DNA of 6,888 nucleotides from an uncultured Oscillospiraceae bacterium (GTDB taxonomy: Bacteria > Bacillota > Clostridia > Oscillospirales > Acutalibacteraceae). Numbering within the stretch: position 1 is the first letter of the stretch; the number at the start of each line of letters is the position of its first letter. The stretch is from the NCBI GenBank assembly GCA_902461995.1, contig CABQAA010000113.1, forward strand, positions 1-6,888, given 5' to 3'. Below the pieces are notes generated by a model. The model did not search any database. It was not told the origin of the DNA and was given only the letters and a program-made list of their open reading frames with translations. This document shows, in pieces, positions 6,667 to 6,888 of the stretch. The position numbers were made by a program, and so were the translations under genes.

Positions 6667-6888
6667 GCACGCAAGGATCCATTTTAACGGTAAAAAAGTT
6701 TGAAATTCACGACGGGGACGGTCTGCGCTCCACCCTGTTCCTGAAGGGATGTCCCCTGCGGTGCCGGTGGTGCCACAATCCCGAGGGAATATCGCCGCAG
6801 CCTCAGCTTGCCTATTACGCCCAAAAGTGTATTGGCTGCGGCAGCTGCACCACGGCATGCCCCGCCGGCTGCCATCTCATGGAGGGGG
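6663..6888 (+). CDS. Glycyl radical enzyme activating enzyme (radical SAM) for GRE2, cut by the right edge
   Basis: The first 75 codons of a second GRE activase, starting in the GRE2 stop (ATGA overlap), which implies translational coupling and pairing with GRE2. The radical SAM motif is C30-x3-C34-x2-C37 in GCPLRCRWCHNP. The first ferredoxin-like motif is C56/C59/C62/C66; the second, if present, and the GGE motif lie beyond the window. The segment before the cluster reads HDGDGLRST, where activases usually have HDGPGIRT. It still fits the G-x-G-x-(K/R) activase signature, but the Pro is replaced by Asp. It is clearly homologous to the first activase but not a recent copy, since the N-termini differ. 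Normal family length is about 300 aa, so roughly a quarter is visible. Confidence 0.93.
   Translation, partial: MSTQGSILTVKKFEIHDGDGLRSTLFLKGCPLRCRWCHNPEGISPQPQLAYYAQKCIGCGSCTTACPAGCHLMEG

Noticed and set aside
5767..6858. Long antisense open frame (363 codons) opposite the GRE2 C-terminus and second activase
   Set aside because: It crosses two well-supported genes, has no ribosome site or family motif, and is explained as a shadow of GC-rich coding sequence.
1..6888. Bacterial microcompartment locus
   Set aside because: No shell protein gene and no N-terminal encapsulation-like extension on either GRE is visible in this window; flanking sequence could still change this.

Overview
The window is an accessory metabolic locus of an anaerobe, most likely a Firmicute of the Clostridia type. 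The evidence is two oxygen-sensitive glycyl radical enzyme (GRE) systems, strong purine-rich Shine-Dalgarno sites, tight gene packing and a moderately GC-rich composition. The organism is inferred from style and gene content, not from a marker gene.

Layout from left to right. (1) The C-terminal part of a short-chain dehydrogenase/reductase (SDR) runs to position 262 and is open at the left edge. (2) A complete GRE (GRE1, 727 aa, GTG start at 309) is followed with a 20-nt overlap by its radical SAM activating enzyme (2473-3402). (3) An AraC-family regulator lies on the minus strand (3491-4285), convergent with the first operon. (4) A 170-bp divergent intergenic region (4286-4455) separates it from a second, distantly related GRE (GRE2, 736 aa, start 4456). 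(5) A second activating enzyme starts inside the GRE2 stop codon (ATGA at 6663-6666) and runs off the right edge.

How the genes work together. Each activase should use S-adenosylmethionine and Fe-S clusters to place a radical on the C-terminal glycine of its neighbouring GRE (Gly702 in GRE1, Gly710 in GRE2). That radical is passed to the catalytic cysteine (Cys385, Cys379). Both GREs carry Cys-x-Glu at the active site (GCTE and GCYE). This is the pattern of GRE eliminases/dehydratases and some decarboxylases, and not the Cys-Cys pair of pyruvate formate-lyase. The SDR could reduce or oxidise a carbonyl or hydroxyl compound before or after GRE1. The AraC protein, with a cupin-like sensor domain, is placed to control the divergent GRE2 operon and perhaps the whole locus. 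The substrates cannot be assigned from sequence alone; a radical-based catabolic pathway for a hydroxylated or sugar-like compound is the working inference.

Points worth a second look are the two non-orthologous GRE/activase pairs in under 7 kb, the uncommon active-site and radical-loop motifs of both GREs, and an 11-bp perfect stem with a six-T run inside the regulator gene. That stem is oriented to stop transcripts running through from the first operon. No tRNA, rRNA, CRISPR array, insertion sequence or microcompartment gene was seen.
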